From the NCBI GenBank assembly GCA_033722575.1, contig JAWVYU010000111.1, positions 1 through 13,727 of the forward strand: 13,727 nucleotides of DNA. Reading direction: 5' to 3'. Of the stretch, positions 7,390-13,727 are shown piece after piece (within the stretch, counting starts at the first letter, position 1; each line of letters opens with the position of its first letter). This DNA is from GCA-2748575 sp033722575. GTDB lineage: Bacteria > Pseudomonadota > Gammaproteobacteria > Pseudomonadales > Ketobacteraceae. The notes under the pieces were generated by a model. It did not search any database and was not told the origin of the DNA. It saw only the letters and a program-made list of their open reading frames with translations. A program made the position numbers and the translations under genes.

Positions 7390-7782
7390 ATGCGTCACCG
7401 TAAAAGTGGTCGAAAGTTAAATAGAAACAGCAGTCACCGCGGCGCTATGTTTCGCAATATGACTGTGTCTCTGGTAGAGCATGAGCTGATCAAAACGACT
7501 CTGCCAAAAGCAAAAGAGCTTCGCCGTGTGGCAGAGCCTCTGATTACACTGGCAAAGAACGATTCAGTGGCGAATCGCCGTTTGGCATTTGCTCGTACCC
7601 GCAGCGATCAGGCAGTGGGTAAATTGTTCAATGAGCTGGGTCCCCGTTACAAGGAGCGTCCTGGTGGTTATCTGCGTATTCTTAAGTGCGGGTACCGCCC
7701 TGGCGACAAGGCCCCCATGGCCTATGTAGAGCTGGTGGATCGTCCAGTACCAGACGTGGAAGTAGAGGATGACGAGGATTAA
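7390..7782 (+). CDS. rplQ: 50S ribosomal protein L17
   Basis: L17 is a 50S protein near the polypeptide exit tunnel rim. The product is 130 aa (E. coli 127), beginning MRHRKSGRKLNRNSSHR. The family signature IKTTLPKAKELRR covers residues 34-46, followed by DSVANRRLAFARTR and GGYLRILKCGYRPGD. The last ten or so residues form an acidic tail (VPDVEVEDDED), a region that varies between species. It is preceded by a 53-base gap after rpoA holding an AAGGAA ribosome-binding sequence. It ends the alpha operon. Its stop lies seven bases before a hairpin terminator. Confidence 0.98.
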   Translation: MRHRKSGRKLNRNSSHRGAMFRNMTVSLVEHELIKTTLPKAKELRRVAEPLITLAKNDSVANRRLAFARTRSDQAVGKLFNELGPRYKERPGGYLRILKCGYRPGDKAPMAYVELVDRPVPDVEVEDDED

Positions 7783-7788
7783 GTAAGT

Positions 7789-7814
7789 CAGCCCACTTTG
7801 GGGCTGTGTTATTT
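7789..7814 (+). terminator. Probable intrinsic terminator of the alpha operon (weak)
   Basis: CAGCCC at 7789-7794 pairs with GGGCTG at 7801-7806 around a six-base loop. It is followed by TGTTATTT, which is only moderately T-rich. It sits directly after the rplQ stop, so some read-through into the next hairpins is plausible. Confidence 0.55.
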
Positions 7815-7825
7815 AGCCTAGCTTT

Positions 7826-7878
7826 AGTGGTCTCCGACCTCAGTCAATGAATAACGATTGAATTAAGGTCCTACCACT
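7826..7878. repeat. Interrupted inverted repeat in the rplQ-uvrA spacer
   Basis: Three nested arm pairs are visible: AGTGGT (7826-7831) with ACCACT (7873-7878), GACCT (7836-7840) with AGGTC (7866-7870), and TCAAT (7844-7848) with ATTGA (7857-7861). They enclose an eight-base loop, giving 16 possible pairs in 53 bases. There is no adjacent T-tract, so it is not a terminator by itself. An alternative pairing of CTCAG (7839-7843) with CTGAG (7879-7883) would compete. I cannot assign a function. It could be a 3' UTR structure of rplQ, part of a small RNA ending at the next terminator, or a small palindromic repeat. Confidence 0.6.
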
Positions 7879-7901
7879 CTGAGCAAGCAGTAAGTATTAA
7901 G

Positions 7902-7935
7902 AAAAGGCCGCTAAAAAGCGGCCTTTTTTGTTTTT
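7902..7935. terminator. Strong bidirectional intrinsic terminator between rplQ and uvrA
   Basis: AAAAGGCCGC at 7902-7911 pairs with GCGGCCTTTT at 7918-7927 around a six-base loop. A run of T broken by one G follows on the + strand. On the - strand the mirrored stem ends in TTTTCTT, so it can also end uvrA transcripts. It lies between the two convergent genes. Confidence 0.9.
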
Positions 7936-7984
7936 ATGTTTTGTTTTCATGGGTGATTCCCGCTTTTATGGGCGATTGACGGGA

Positions 7985-10807
7985 CTACACCAGAAGTGGC
8001 CGCAGGAAGCGGCCGGTGTGGGATTCCTCCACCGTGCATATCTCCTCCGGGGAGCCCTCGGCGACGATGGTGCCGCCACCGCTGCCGCCTTCCGGGCCCA
8101 GATCAATGATCCAGTCAGCGGTTTTAATCACATCGAGGTTATGCTCGATAATAATCACCGTATTACCCTTGTCCCGCAGCCGTTGCAGAACCACCAGTAA
8201 TTGCTCAATATCGTAGAAGTGAAGGCCGGTGGTCGGCTCATCCAGGATATAGAGGGTATGGCCGGTGTCCCGCTTCGAGAGCTCCTTGGCAAGCTTGACT
8301 CTCTGGGCTTCGCCGCCGGACAGGGTGGTAGCGGATTGCCCCAGGCAGATGTAGGAAAGCCCCACGTCGATGAGGGTCTGGAGCTTGCGGGCGATCATGG
8401 GTACGTTATCGAAGAATTCGCGGGCTTCCTCTACGGTCATGCCCAGCACTTCATTGATGTTTTTACCCTTGTATTTGATCTCAAGGGTTTCCCGGTTGTA
8501 GCGTTTGCCTTTGCAGACATCGCAGGGCACATAGATGTCCGGCAGAAAATGCATCTCTACCTTGATGACCCCATCGCCCTGGCAGGCTTCACAGCGGCCG
8601 CCCTTGACGTTGAAGCTGAAGCGGCCTGGCTTGTAGCCTCTGGAGCGGGCCTCCTGGGTGCCGGAAAACAGTTCCCGTATGGGTGTGAACAGACCGGTAT
8701 AGGTGGCCGGGTTCGACCGTGGGGTACGTCCAATGGGGCTTTGATCAATATCTACCACCTTGTCCAGCATTTCCAGGCCTTCGATCCCGCTGTAGGGTTC
8801 CGCCTTCATGGTGGTGGCCCCGTTCAGTGCGGTGGCAACGATGGGATACAGTGTGCTGTTGATCAGCGTGGATTTGCCGGATCCGGAGACACCAGTAACA
8901 CAGGTCATAAGCCCCAGGGGAATATGGACCGTGACATTTTTAAGGTTGTTACCTGATGCCCCCTTCAGTACCAGGCAGGTTTCCGGGTCGGATACCAGCC
9001 GTTCCGTGGGGACTTCGATGTTGCGGGTGCGGTTCAGGTACTGCCCGGTAATGGAATTGTGATTTTCCTTGAGGCTGTCCAGGCTGCCGGCATGAATCAC
9101 CTCGCCGCCATGCACGCCCGCCCTGGGCCCGATATCGACAATGAAATCAGCGGCGCGGATGGCATCCTCGTCATGCTCCACCACGATCACCGTGTTGCCC
9201 ATGTCCCGCAACCGGGTCAGCGTGTTCAGAAGCCGCTCGTTATCCCTCTGGTGCAGGCCGATGGAGGGCTCATCCAGGATATACATCACCCCCACCAGGC
9301 CGGCGCCAATCTGGCTGGCAAGCCGTATGCGCTGGGCTTCTCCGCCTGACAGGGTCTCTGCGCGCCGGTTCAGGTTAAGGTAGTCCAGCCCCACATTCAC
9401 AAGAAAATGCAGCCGCTCCCGGATCTCCTTGAGAATCTTTTCTGCAATTTCGCCCTTCTTGCCTTTCAGGTGCAGTTTCTCGAAATGGGTCAGGGCATCG
9501 CCCACCGGCAGTTTCACGACGGCGGGCAGATTGGTTTTGCCGATAAAAACATGACGGGCGGATTTGTTCAGCCGGGAGCCGCCACAGGTCTGGCACTGGG
9601 CGGTGGTCAGGTATTTGGCCAGTTCTTCCCGGACCGCTTCCGATTCCGTATCCCTGTAACGGCGCCGCATGTTGGGAATAATGCCTTCAAAGGGGTGGTT
9701 GCGTACCACGGAGTCACCGCGGTCGTTGAGGTAGTAGAAGGGTACCGCTTCGCTGCCGCTTCCGTGGAGTATTACCTCGCGGATTTTTTTGCTGAGCTTC
9801 TGGAAGGGTTTATCGATATCAAATCCGTAGTGCTCCGCCAGCGACGTCAGCATCTGGAAATAATACACATTGCGGCTGTCCCAGCCTCTGATGGCGCCTT
9901 CTGAAAGGCTTTTCTCCGGGTGGGACACGATATTGTTCTCATCAAAAAACTGGGTGATGCCCAGGCCGTCGCAATCCGGACAGGCCCCTGCGGGGTTGTT
10001 GAATGAGAACAGCCTCGGTTCCAGCTCGCTGAGGCTGTAATTGCACACCGGGCAGGCGAACTTTGAGGAAAACAGCTGGCAGTCGGATTCGTCATCCATA
10101 TTCATGGCCAGCACGGTGCCATGGGCCAGGGTCAGGGCGGTTTCAAAGGACTCTGCCAGGCGCAGCTGGATGCCATCTTTCACTTTAATACGGTCCACCA
10201 CCACTTCAATGGTGTGTTTGCGCCGCTTATCCAGGTTGGGTGCCTGATCCAGCTCGGCAATAATGCCGTCAATCCGGGCCCGGATAAAACCTTCCGCCCG
10301 CAGCTCCTCAATCGCATGCAGGTGTTCGCCTTTTTTATCCTTGATCATCGGCGCCAGAATCATCAGCTTGGTGCCTTCGGGCTTTTCCATCACCTGATCT
10401 ACCATCTGGCTGACGGTCTGTGCCTCCAGTGGCTGGTCATGTTCCGGACAGCGGGGCGTTCCCACCCGGGCGTAGAGCAGCCGCAGGTAATCGTAGATTT
10501 CGGTAATGGTGCCTACGGTGGAGCGCGGGTTGTGGGAGGTGGATTTCTGTTCAATGGAGATGGCGGGGGAGAGCCCCTCGATATGGTCCACGTCGGGCTT
10601 TTCCATCAGCGACAGGAATTGCCTGGCATAGGTGGACAGTGACTCCACATAACGTCGCTGGCCTTCCGCATAGAGCGTGTCAAAAGCCAGTGAGGATTTG
10701 CCGGAACCGGACAAGCCTGTAATGACAATGAATTTGTCCCGCGGCAAATCCAGATCCACGTTTTTCAGGTTATGTGTTCGTGCGCCTCTGACTTGAATGG
10801 TTTCCAC
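7985..10807 (-). CDS. uvrA: UvrABC excinuclease subunit A
   Basis: UvrA is the damage-sensing ATPase of nucleotide excision repair. It dimerises, loads UvrB onto lesions and dissociates before UvrC cuts. The product is 940 aa, equal to E. coli. Visible in order are Walker A GLSGSGKS (31-38), a first zinc module with C252, C255, C276 and C279, an ABC signature LSGGE (486-490), Walker B ILDEP (510-514), second Walker A GVSGSGKS (639-646), second zinc module C739, C742, C762 and C765, signature LSGGE (829-833) and Walker B ILDEP (854-858). All catalytic elements are intact. The start is GTG at 10807-10805, with AAGGGGG seven bases upstream, and METIQVRGARTHNLKN aligns with the family N-terminus. 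It is convergent with rplQ and divergent from the yajR-type gene. Confidence 0.98.
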   Translation of the reverse strand: METIQVRGARTHNLKNVDLDLPRDKFIVITGLSGSGKSSLAFDTLYAEGQRRYVESLSTYARQFLSLMEKPDVDHIEGLSPAISIEQKSTSHNPRSTVGTITEIYDYLRLLYARVGTPRCPEHDQPLEAQTVSQMVDQVMEKPEGTKLMILAPMIKDKKGEHLHAIEELRAEGFIRARIDGIIAELDQAPNLDKRRKHTIEVVVDRIKVKDGIQLRLAESFETALTLAHGTVLAMNMDDESDCQLFSSKFACPVCNYSLSELEPRLFSFNNPAGACPDCDGLGITQFFDENNIVSHPEKSLSEGAIRGWDSRNVYYFQMLTSLAEHYGFDIDKPFQKLSKKIREVILHGSGSEAVPFYYLNDRGDSVVRNHPFEGIIPNMRRRYRDTESEAVREELAKYLTTAQCQTCGGSRLNKSARHVFIGKTNLPAVVKLPVGDALTHFEKLHLKGKKGEIAEKILKEIRERLHFLVNVGLDYLNLNRRAETLSGGEAQRIRLASQIGAGLVGVMYILDEPSIGLHQRDNERLLNTLTRLRDMGNTVIVVEHDEDAIRAADFIVDIGPRAGVHGGEVIHAGSLDSLKENHNSITGQYLNRTRNIEVPTERLVSDPETCLVLKGASGNNLKNVTVHIPLGLMTCVTGVSGSGKSTLINSTLYPIVATALNGATTMKAEPYSGIEGLEMLDKVVDIDQSPIGRTPRSNPATYTGLFTPIRELFSGTQEARSRGYKPGRFSFNVKGGRCEACQGDGVIKVEMHFLPDIYVPCDVCKGKRYNRETLEIKYKGKNINEVLGMTVEEAREFFDNVPMIARKLQTLIDVGLSYICLGQSATTLSGGEAQRVKLAKELSKRDTGHTLYILDEPTTGLHFYDIEQLLVVLQRLRDKGNTVIIIEHNLDVIKTADWIIDLGPEGGSGGGTIVAEGSPEEICTVEESHTGRFLRPLLV

Positions 10808-10814
10808 TGATAAT

Positions 10815-10821
10815 CCCCCTT
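10815..10821 (-). promoter_or_regulatory. Ribosome-binding site supporting the uvrA GTG start
   Basis: Read on the - strand the motif is AAGGGGG, seven bases before GTG. No ATG lies close by in frame, so this site fixes the GTG at 10807-10805 as the initiator. Confidence 0.75.
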
Positions 10822-10836
10822 GAAAAGCAGCCGAAT

Positions 10837-10842
10837 AGTATA
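10837..10842 (-). promoter_or_regulatory. Candidate -10 element for uvrA
   Basis: On the - strand TATACT lies 30 bases from the uvrA start. No good -35 hexamer is found 16-18 bases upstream, where instead an inverted repeat CGGGG-CCG-CCCCG occupies 10851-10863. No LexA-type CTGT-N8-ACAG box is seen. The call rests on the hexamer alone. Confidence 0.3.
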
Positions 10843-10934
10843 AAGTTTTACGGGGCCGCCCCGCTACCTGGAGTTATCCATTGTTAAGATTCGAGGAGAG
10901 ACTGATTAAAATTCAGCGTGGCAGGGAAAGATGA

Positions 10935-10940
10935 TAGAAT
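10935..10940 (+). promoter_or_regulatory. Candidate extended -10 element for the yajR-type gene
   Basis: TAGAAT preceded by TGA gives a TGnTAnAAT-like extended -10, about 44 bases before the ATG at 10984. The -35 region (around 10912-10917) is poor. An imperfect 15-base palindrome, CTGATTAAAATTCAG, at 10902-10916 overlaps that region and could be an operator, but its CTG-N9-CAG spacing does not fit LexA (N10). Confidence 0.3.
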
Positions 10941-10983
10941 TCGCGGCCTTGTGATTGATTCGCGTTATTATTTTTGGTGACTT

Positions 10984-12345
10984 ATGAGTCCGGTAGAAAA
11001 GCGGGCGACACTGGCTCTGTCCACGCTGTTTATGACGAGAATGCTGGGACTGTTCATGATCCTGCCGGTGTTCTCCGTCTATGGGCTGGCGCTGGAAGAT
11101 GCGACTCCGTTTCTGTTGGGGGTTGCCATTGGTGCCTACGGCCTGACCCAGGCGCTGCTGCAGGTGCCATTCGGGTTGTGCTCCGACCATTTCGGGCGCA
11201 AGCCGGTCATTATTTTCGGATTGGTGATTTTTCTCGTCGGCAGCGTGGTGGCGGCTAACGCTGACAGTGTATACGACGTTATTTTCGGGCGGGCACTGCA
11301 GGGAGCGGGCGCGATTGCCAGTGCGGTGATGGCGCTGCTGGCGGATCTGACCCGGGATGAAAATCGCACAAAGGCCATGGCGATGGTGGGCGCGAGTATC
11401 GGCGCGTCGTTTGCGCTGGCACTGGTGATTGGCCCTCTGATCGCAGGCTTTGAAGGCCTGGCGGGTCTCTTTTGGCTGACGGCGTTTCTGGCGGGGCTGG
11501 GTATTCTGATTACCATTTTCCTGGTGCCCTCGCCGGTGAGCAGTCATTGGCACCGGGAAAGCAGGCCTGTACTGGGGCAGTTTACGGAGGTGATGCAGCA
11601 TCGCGAATTGTTGCGCCTGGATTTTGGTGTGTTTCTGCTGCATCTGACACTGACAGCCAGTTTCGTGGCGGTACCCATTCTGTTGCAACGGGACCTGGGT
11701 TTTGAGAACAGCCAGCACTGGAAACTGTATCTGCCGGTCATGGTCGCCGCCTTTGCGTTTATGGTGCCACTGATGATTCTGGCAGAAGCCAAGCGGCGCA
11801 TCCGCGAAGTGTTTCTGCTGGCGATTTTGTTGCTGGGGTGCGGGCTGCTCTCTCTTTATCTGCTGAACCATAGCCTCTGGCTGGTGGCGCTGGGGTTGTT
11901 CGTGTATTTCTGGGCCTTTAATTTGCTGGAGGCCATGCTGCCATCGCTGGTGAGTAAAATCGCTCCGCCTGGTTCCAAGGGAACCTCTATGGGCGTGTAC
12001 TCCGCCAGTCAGTTTATGGGAGCTTTTGTGGGTGGTTCTGCTGGCGGCTTTTTACTGGGCTATTCGGGCGATCGTGCGGTATTTCTGTTGTGCGCCGCGC
12101 TGGCCCTGTGCTGGTTGTGGATTGCTTTTGGCATGGGGCAGCCGAAATTTCTGCAAAGTTATCGTGTAGACCTGTCTACCCTGGACTCACCTGATCCGAA
12201 ATCACTGGTGAACCGGTTTCTGGAAGTGGTAGGTGTCGAGGAAGCGGTGGTGATTCTGGAAGAACAGGCGGCCTACCTAAAAGTTGACCGAAAGCGTTTA
12301 GATCAGGAGCAGCTGGGGAAAATAACCGGTCTGGCGACTGGTTAA
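10984..12345 (+). CDS. yajR: YajR-family major facilitator transporter with C-terminal YAM domain
   Basis: This is an inner-membrane secondary transporter of the major facilitator superfamily, presumably proton-coupled. The substrate of the YajR family is not established. The 453 residues match E. coli YajR along their length. Twelve hydrophobic segments are visible. Motif A GLCSDHFGRK is at residues 64-73, the TM4 motif FGRALQGAG at 101-109, DLTRDENRTKAMA at 121-133, and the conserved FNLLEAMLPSLVSK at 312-325. After the last membrane segment, residues 390-453 form the soluble ferredoxin-like YAM domain (SYRVDLSTL to YLKVDRKRLD), lacking any CxxC metal motif. GGTGA at 10976-10980 precedes the ATG. 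The gene is divergent from uvrA and 62 bases before ssb, an arrangement also seen in Pseudomonas. Assignment to the family is firm, but orthology to yajR itself is inferred. Confidence 0.9.
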   Translation: MSPVEKRATLALSTLFMTRMLGLFMILPVFSVYGLALEDATPFLLGVAIGAYGLTQALLQVPFGLCSDHFGRKPVIIFGLVIFLVGSVVAANADSVYDVIFGRALQGAGAIASAVMALLADLTRDENRTKAMAMVGASIGASFALALVIGPLIAGFEGLAGLFWLTAFLAGLGILITIFLVPSPVSSHWHRESRPVLGQFTEVMQHRELLRLDFGVFLLHLTLTASFVAVPILLQRDLGFENSQHWKLYLPVMVAAFAFMVPLMILAEAKRRIREVFLLAILLLGCGLLSLYLLNHSLWLVALGLFVYFWAFNLLEAMLPSLVSKIAPPGSKGTSMGVYSASQFMGAFVGGSAGGFLLGYSGDRAVFLLCAALALCWLWIAFGMGQPKFLQSYRVDLSTLDSPDPKSLVNRFLEVVGVEEAVVILEEQAAYLKVDRKRLDQEQLGKITGLATG

Positions 12346-12407
12346 AATTCGGCTGAGCAGTTAAAGTTGTGAGTGAATAACAAGAGCGCCCACTGTAGGA
12401 GATTCGA

Positions 12408-12917
12408 ATGGCACGACGCGGGATAAACAAAGTAATTATTTTAGGCAATCTGGGGACAGATCCGGAAACCCGATACATGCCCAATGGCAACGCGGTGACC
12501 AATATTTCGGTGGCTACCAGTGATGCCTGGAAAGACAAGCAAAGTGGCCAGATGCAGGAGCGCACCGAGTGGCACAAAGTGGTATTTTTTAATCGCCTGG
12601 CAGAAGTGGCCGGTGAATACCTGAAAAAAGGCTCCAAAGTGTATGTGGAAGGCTCGCTGCGAACTCGCAAATGGCAGGATCAGAACGGTGTGGATCGTTA
12701 CAGTACCGAGATCGTGGCCAGTGATATGCAGATGCTGGACAGCCGTGGTGAAGGAGGTTCCAGCAGCGGCACTGACAATAACTATGACAGTTATAATCAG
12801 ATGCCCGAATCCCAGGATTACGGCAGCAGCGATAATCGCGGTTCCTCCGGTCGGGGTGGACGGGATCAGGCACCATCACCGGCCGCGTCAGAGTTTGAAG
12901 ACGACATTCCTTTCTGA
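12408..12917 (+). CDS. ssb: Single-stranded DNA-binding protein SSB
   Basis: SSB coats single-stranded DNA during replication, recombination and repair and recruits partner proteins through its tail. The product is 169 aa (E. coli 178). The OB-fold spans about residues 1-112, with the DNA-stacking aromatics W41, W55, F61 and W89 at the positions of E. coli W40, W54, F60 and W88 (E. coli numbered without Met). A flexible Ser, Gly, Asn and Gln-rich linker covers residues 113-160, and the acidic tip EFEDDIPF (162-169) is the conserved protein-interaction peptide. AGGAG at 12397-12401 precedes the ATG. It may be read from the yajR-type promoter or its own, but I saw no clear promoter or LexA box in the 62-base gap. 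Confidence 0.98.
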   Translation: MARRGINKVIILGNLGTDPETRYMPNGNAVTNISVATSDAWKDKQSGQMQERTEWHKVVFFNRLAEVAGEYLKKGSKVYVEGSLRTRKWQDQNGVDRYSTEIVASDMQMLDSRGEGGSSSGTDNNYDSYNQMPESQDYGSSDNRGSSGRGGRDQAPSPAASEFEDDIPF

Positions 12918-12970
12918 TTTGAAGAAACGCCCAAAAGTCGGAAAAAAGTCAGAGAATAAATCAGAGAAAC

Positions 12971-12999
12971 AAAAAAGCCCCGTTTTCCGGGGCTTTTTT
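12971..12999. terminator. Bidirectional intrinsic terminator between ssb and the DUF481 gene
   Basis: A perfect 12-bp stem pairs AAAAAAGCCCCG (12971-12982) with CGGGGCTTTTTT (12988-12999) around the loop TTTTC. Six T follow the GC core on each strand, so it can end both convergent transcripts. The sequence before it holds the direct repeat TCAGAGAA at 12949-12956 and 12961-12968. Confidence 0.92.
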
Positions 13000-13022
13000 G
13001 TTCTTACGGCCAGTCGCTGGCA

Positions 13023-13727
13023 TCAGAATTCGTAAACGATGGAAACCGAATACTCGGCATCGGTCTGGTCTACATCCACCGGCGGTTCTGCGTCCGGGTT
13101 TTCCGGTGGCTCGCTGTCATGGGTAACATTCAGGGCGAGCTGGAGTTTCAGCCGGTCGCTCAGCTGGGTAAACAGGGAGGTATTCCAGAGAATATTGAAA
13201 TCATCAAACTCACTGGCCCTGGGCTGATAGTAGGCAGTGCTGATGATGCTCACATGGTCATTGATCTGCTGTTTGTAGGAAATGTAGCTGTTGAAGCGCA
13301 GATAGTCTTTTTGGGTTTCGAAGGTGCTCAGGTCTTCTTCCTCTTTGACATAGAATGCACCGGCACCCAGCGCCAGGTTCAGGTCGTCATTGTCGTCGAT
13401 TGCGGTATAACGTACGCCGCCGCCCGCCAGGTAGCGCGACAACAGGCGGGTAAACTCGTTCTGCTGATACTGAACGAACGCCTCACCGGCCCAGACCGGA
13501 TTGTAGCGGTGAACCCAGCGGCCATGGACAAAGCTCTTGTCCTCGTCTTTCACGCCGTTGGCCTTGTCATATTCCCGGGATGCAATCAGGAACCAGAGAT
13601 CGCTGGCTTTTTTCAGGTTCAGCCGGCCGCTCAGGGCGTAATCCTCTTCTTCGCTGTTGCCGGATTTACCGTCAAACTGGAACGCCACCTGCCCGGAAAC
13701 CCCCTCCGGGAGGGGCTGCAGGCGCTG
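13023..13727 (-). CDS. DUF481 (YdiY-like) outer-membrane protein, 5'-truncated by window edge
   Basis: The frame is open from the window edge to a TGA at 13025-13023, giving 234 residues of the C-terminal part. The opening residues (GVSGQVAFQFDGKSGNSEEE) match the start of the mature domain of DUF481 proteins, where the SGN motif is typical. The rest alternates aromatic and polar residues as in an outer-membrane beta-barrel (for example SRYLAGGGVRYTA and LNLALGAGAFYVKEEE), and it ends in YEF, a terminal aromatic expected by the BAM complex. An acidic, proline-rich loop (SEPPENPDAEPPVDVDQTD) precedes the last strand. The GTG at 13688 is in frame but internal, so the true start and signal peptide lie outside. 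E. coli YdiY is described as salt-induced, but the function of the family is unknown. It is convergent with ssb. Confidence 0.75.
   Translation of the reverse strand, partial: QRLQPLPEGVSGQVAFQFDGKSGNSEEEDYALSGRLNLKKASDLWFLIASREYDKANGVKDEDKSFVHGRWVHRYNPVWAGEAFVQYQQNEFTRLLSRYLAGGGVRYTAIDDNDDLNLALGAGAFYVKEEEDLSTFETQKDYLRFNSYISYKQQINDHVSIISTAYYQPRASEFDDFNILWNTSLFTQLSDRLKLQLALNVTHDSEPPENPDAEPPVDVDQTDAEYSVSIVYEF

Noticed and set aside
7826..7890. tRNA-like look on the - strand (GCTCAGAGTGGTAG resembles a D arm)
   Set aside because: No matching acceptor stem, anticodon arm or T-loop could be placed around it. The resemblance is confined to one arm.
8201..8956. A 251-codon open frame on the + strand inside uvrA
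   Set aside because: It is antisense to conserved UvrA motifs, including the second Walker A and zinc module. The product resembles no family I recognise, so it is a shadow frame.
10902..10916. Possible LexA box CTGATTAAAATTCAG
   Set aside because: The spacing between CTG and CAG is nine rather than ten bases, and only five of seven symmetric positions pair. It lacks the CTGT/ACAG ends.
10906..11871. A 321-codon open frame on the - strand opposite the yajR-type gene
   Set aside because: Its product is a low-complexity Gln, His and Arg-rich string with no recognisable fold, and it lies wholly across a well-supported transporter gene. It is explained by the codon bias of the real gene.
1..13727. 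Search for mobile elements, CRISPR arrays, toxin-antitoxin pairs or defence genes
   Set aside because: No transposase, integrase, regularly spaced repeats or small paired ORFs were found. Nearly all coding space is taken by conserved core genes.

Overview
The window is a core-genome stretch of a gammaproteobacterium, mid-range in GC by eye. The ribosomal proteins and RNA polymerase alpha are very close to their Escherichia coli counterparts in sequence and length. The order rplQ / uvrA / yajR-type transporter / ssb resembles the Pseudomonas-type arrangement, minus the katA and bfrA genes that lie between rplQ and uvrA in P. aeruginosa. A marine or otherwise free-living pseudomonad-like lineage (Pseudomonadales, Oceanospirillales or Cellvibrionales sense) is likely, but the genus cannot be read from this sequence.

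Positions 1-4799 hold most of the spc operon on the + strand: rplE (5' end cut by the window edge), rpsN, rpsH, rplF, rplR, rpsE, rpmD, rplO, secY and rpmJ. Gaps are 1-17 bases. Positions 4800-7806 hold the alpha operon: a structured leader, then rpsM, rpsK, rpsD, rpoA, rplQ and a short hairpin terminator. Together these genes supply small- and large-subunit ribosomal proteins, the SecY translocation channel and the RNA polymerase alpha subunit. In E. coli, S8 and S4 are the feedback repressors of these two operons.

Positions 7807-7984 are non-coding. They carry an interrupted 53-base inverted repeat and then a strong, apparently bidirectional terminator between the convergent rplQ and uvrA. 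uvrA (nucleotide excision repair) occupies 7985-10807 on the - strand with a GTG start. It is divergent, across a 176-base intergenic region, from a 12-TM major facilitator transporter of the YajR family that keeps the C-terminal YAM domain. ssb (single-stranded DNA-binding protein) follows on the + strand. A perfect 12-bp bidirectional terminator separates ssb from a convergent, 5'-truncated gene for a DUF481/YdiY-like outer-membrane protein that runs off the right edge.

I found no mobile element, CRISPR array, rRNA or convincing tRNA, and no gene cluster that looks like an undescribed system. The points worth a second look are regulatory: the rpsM leader, the rplQ-uvrA structured spacer, and the lack of a recognisable LexA box near uvrA and ssb. 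The close linkage of an orphan-substrate transporter with two DNA-repair genes is also of interest.
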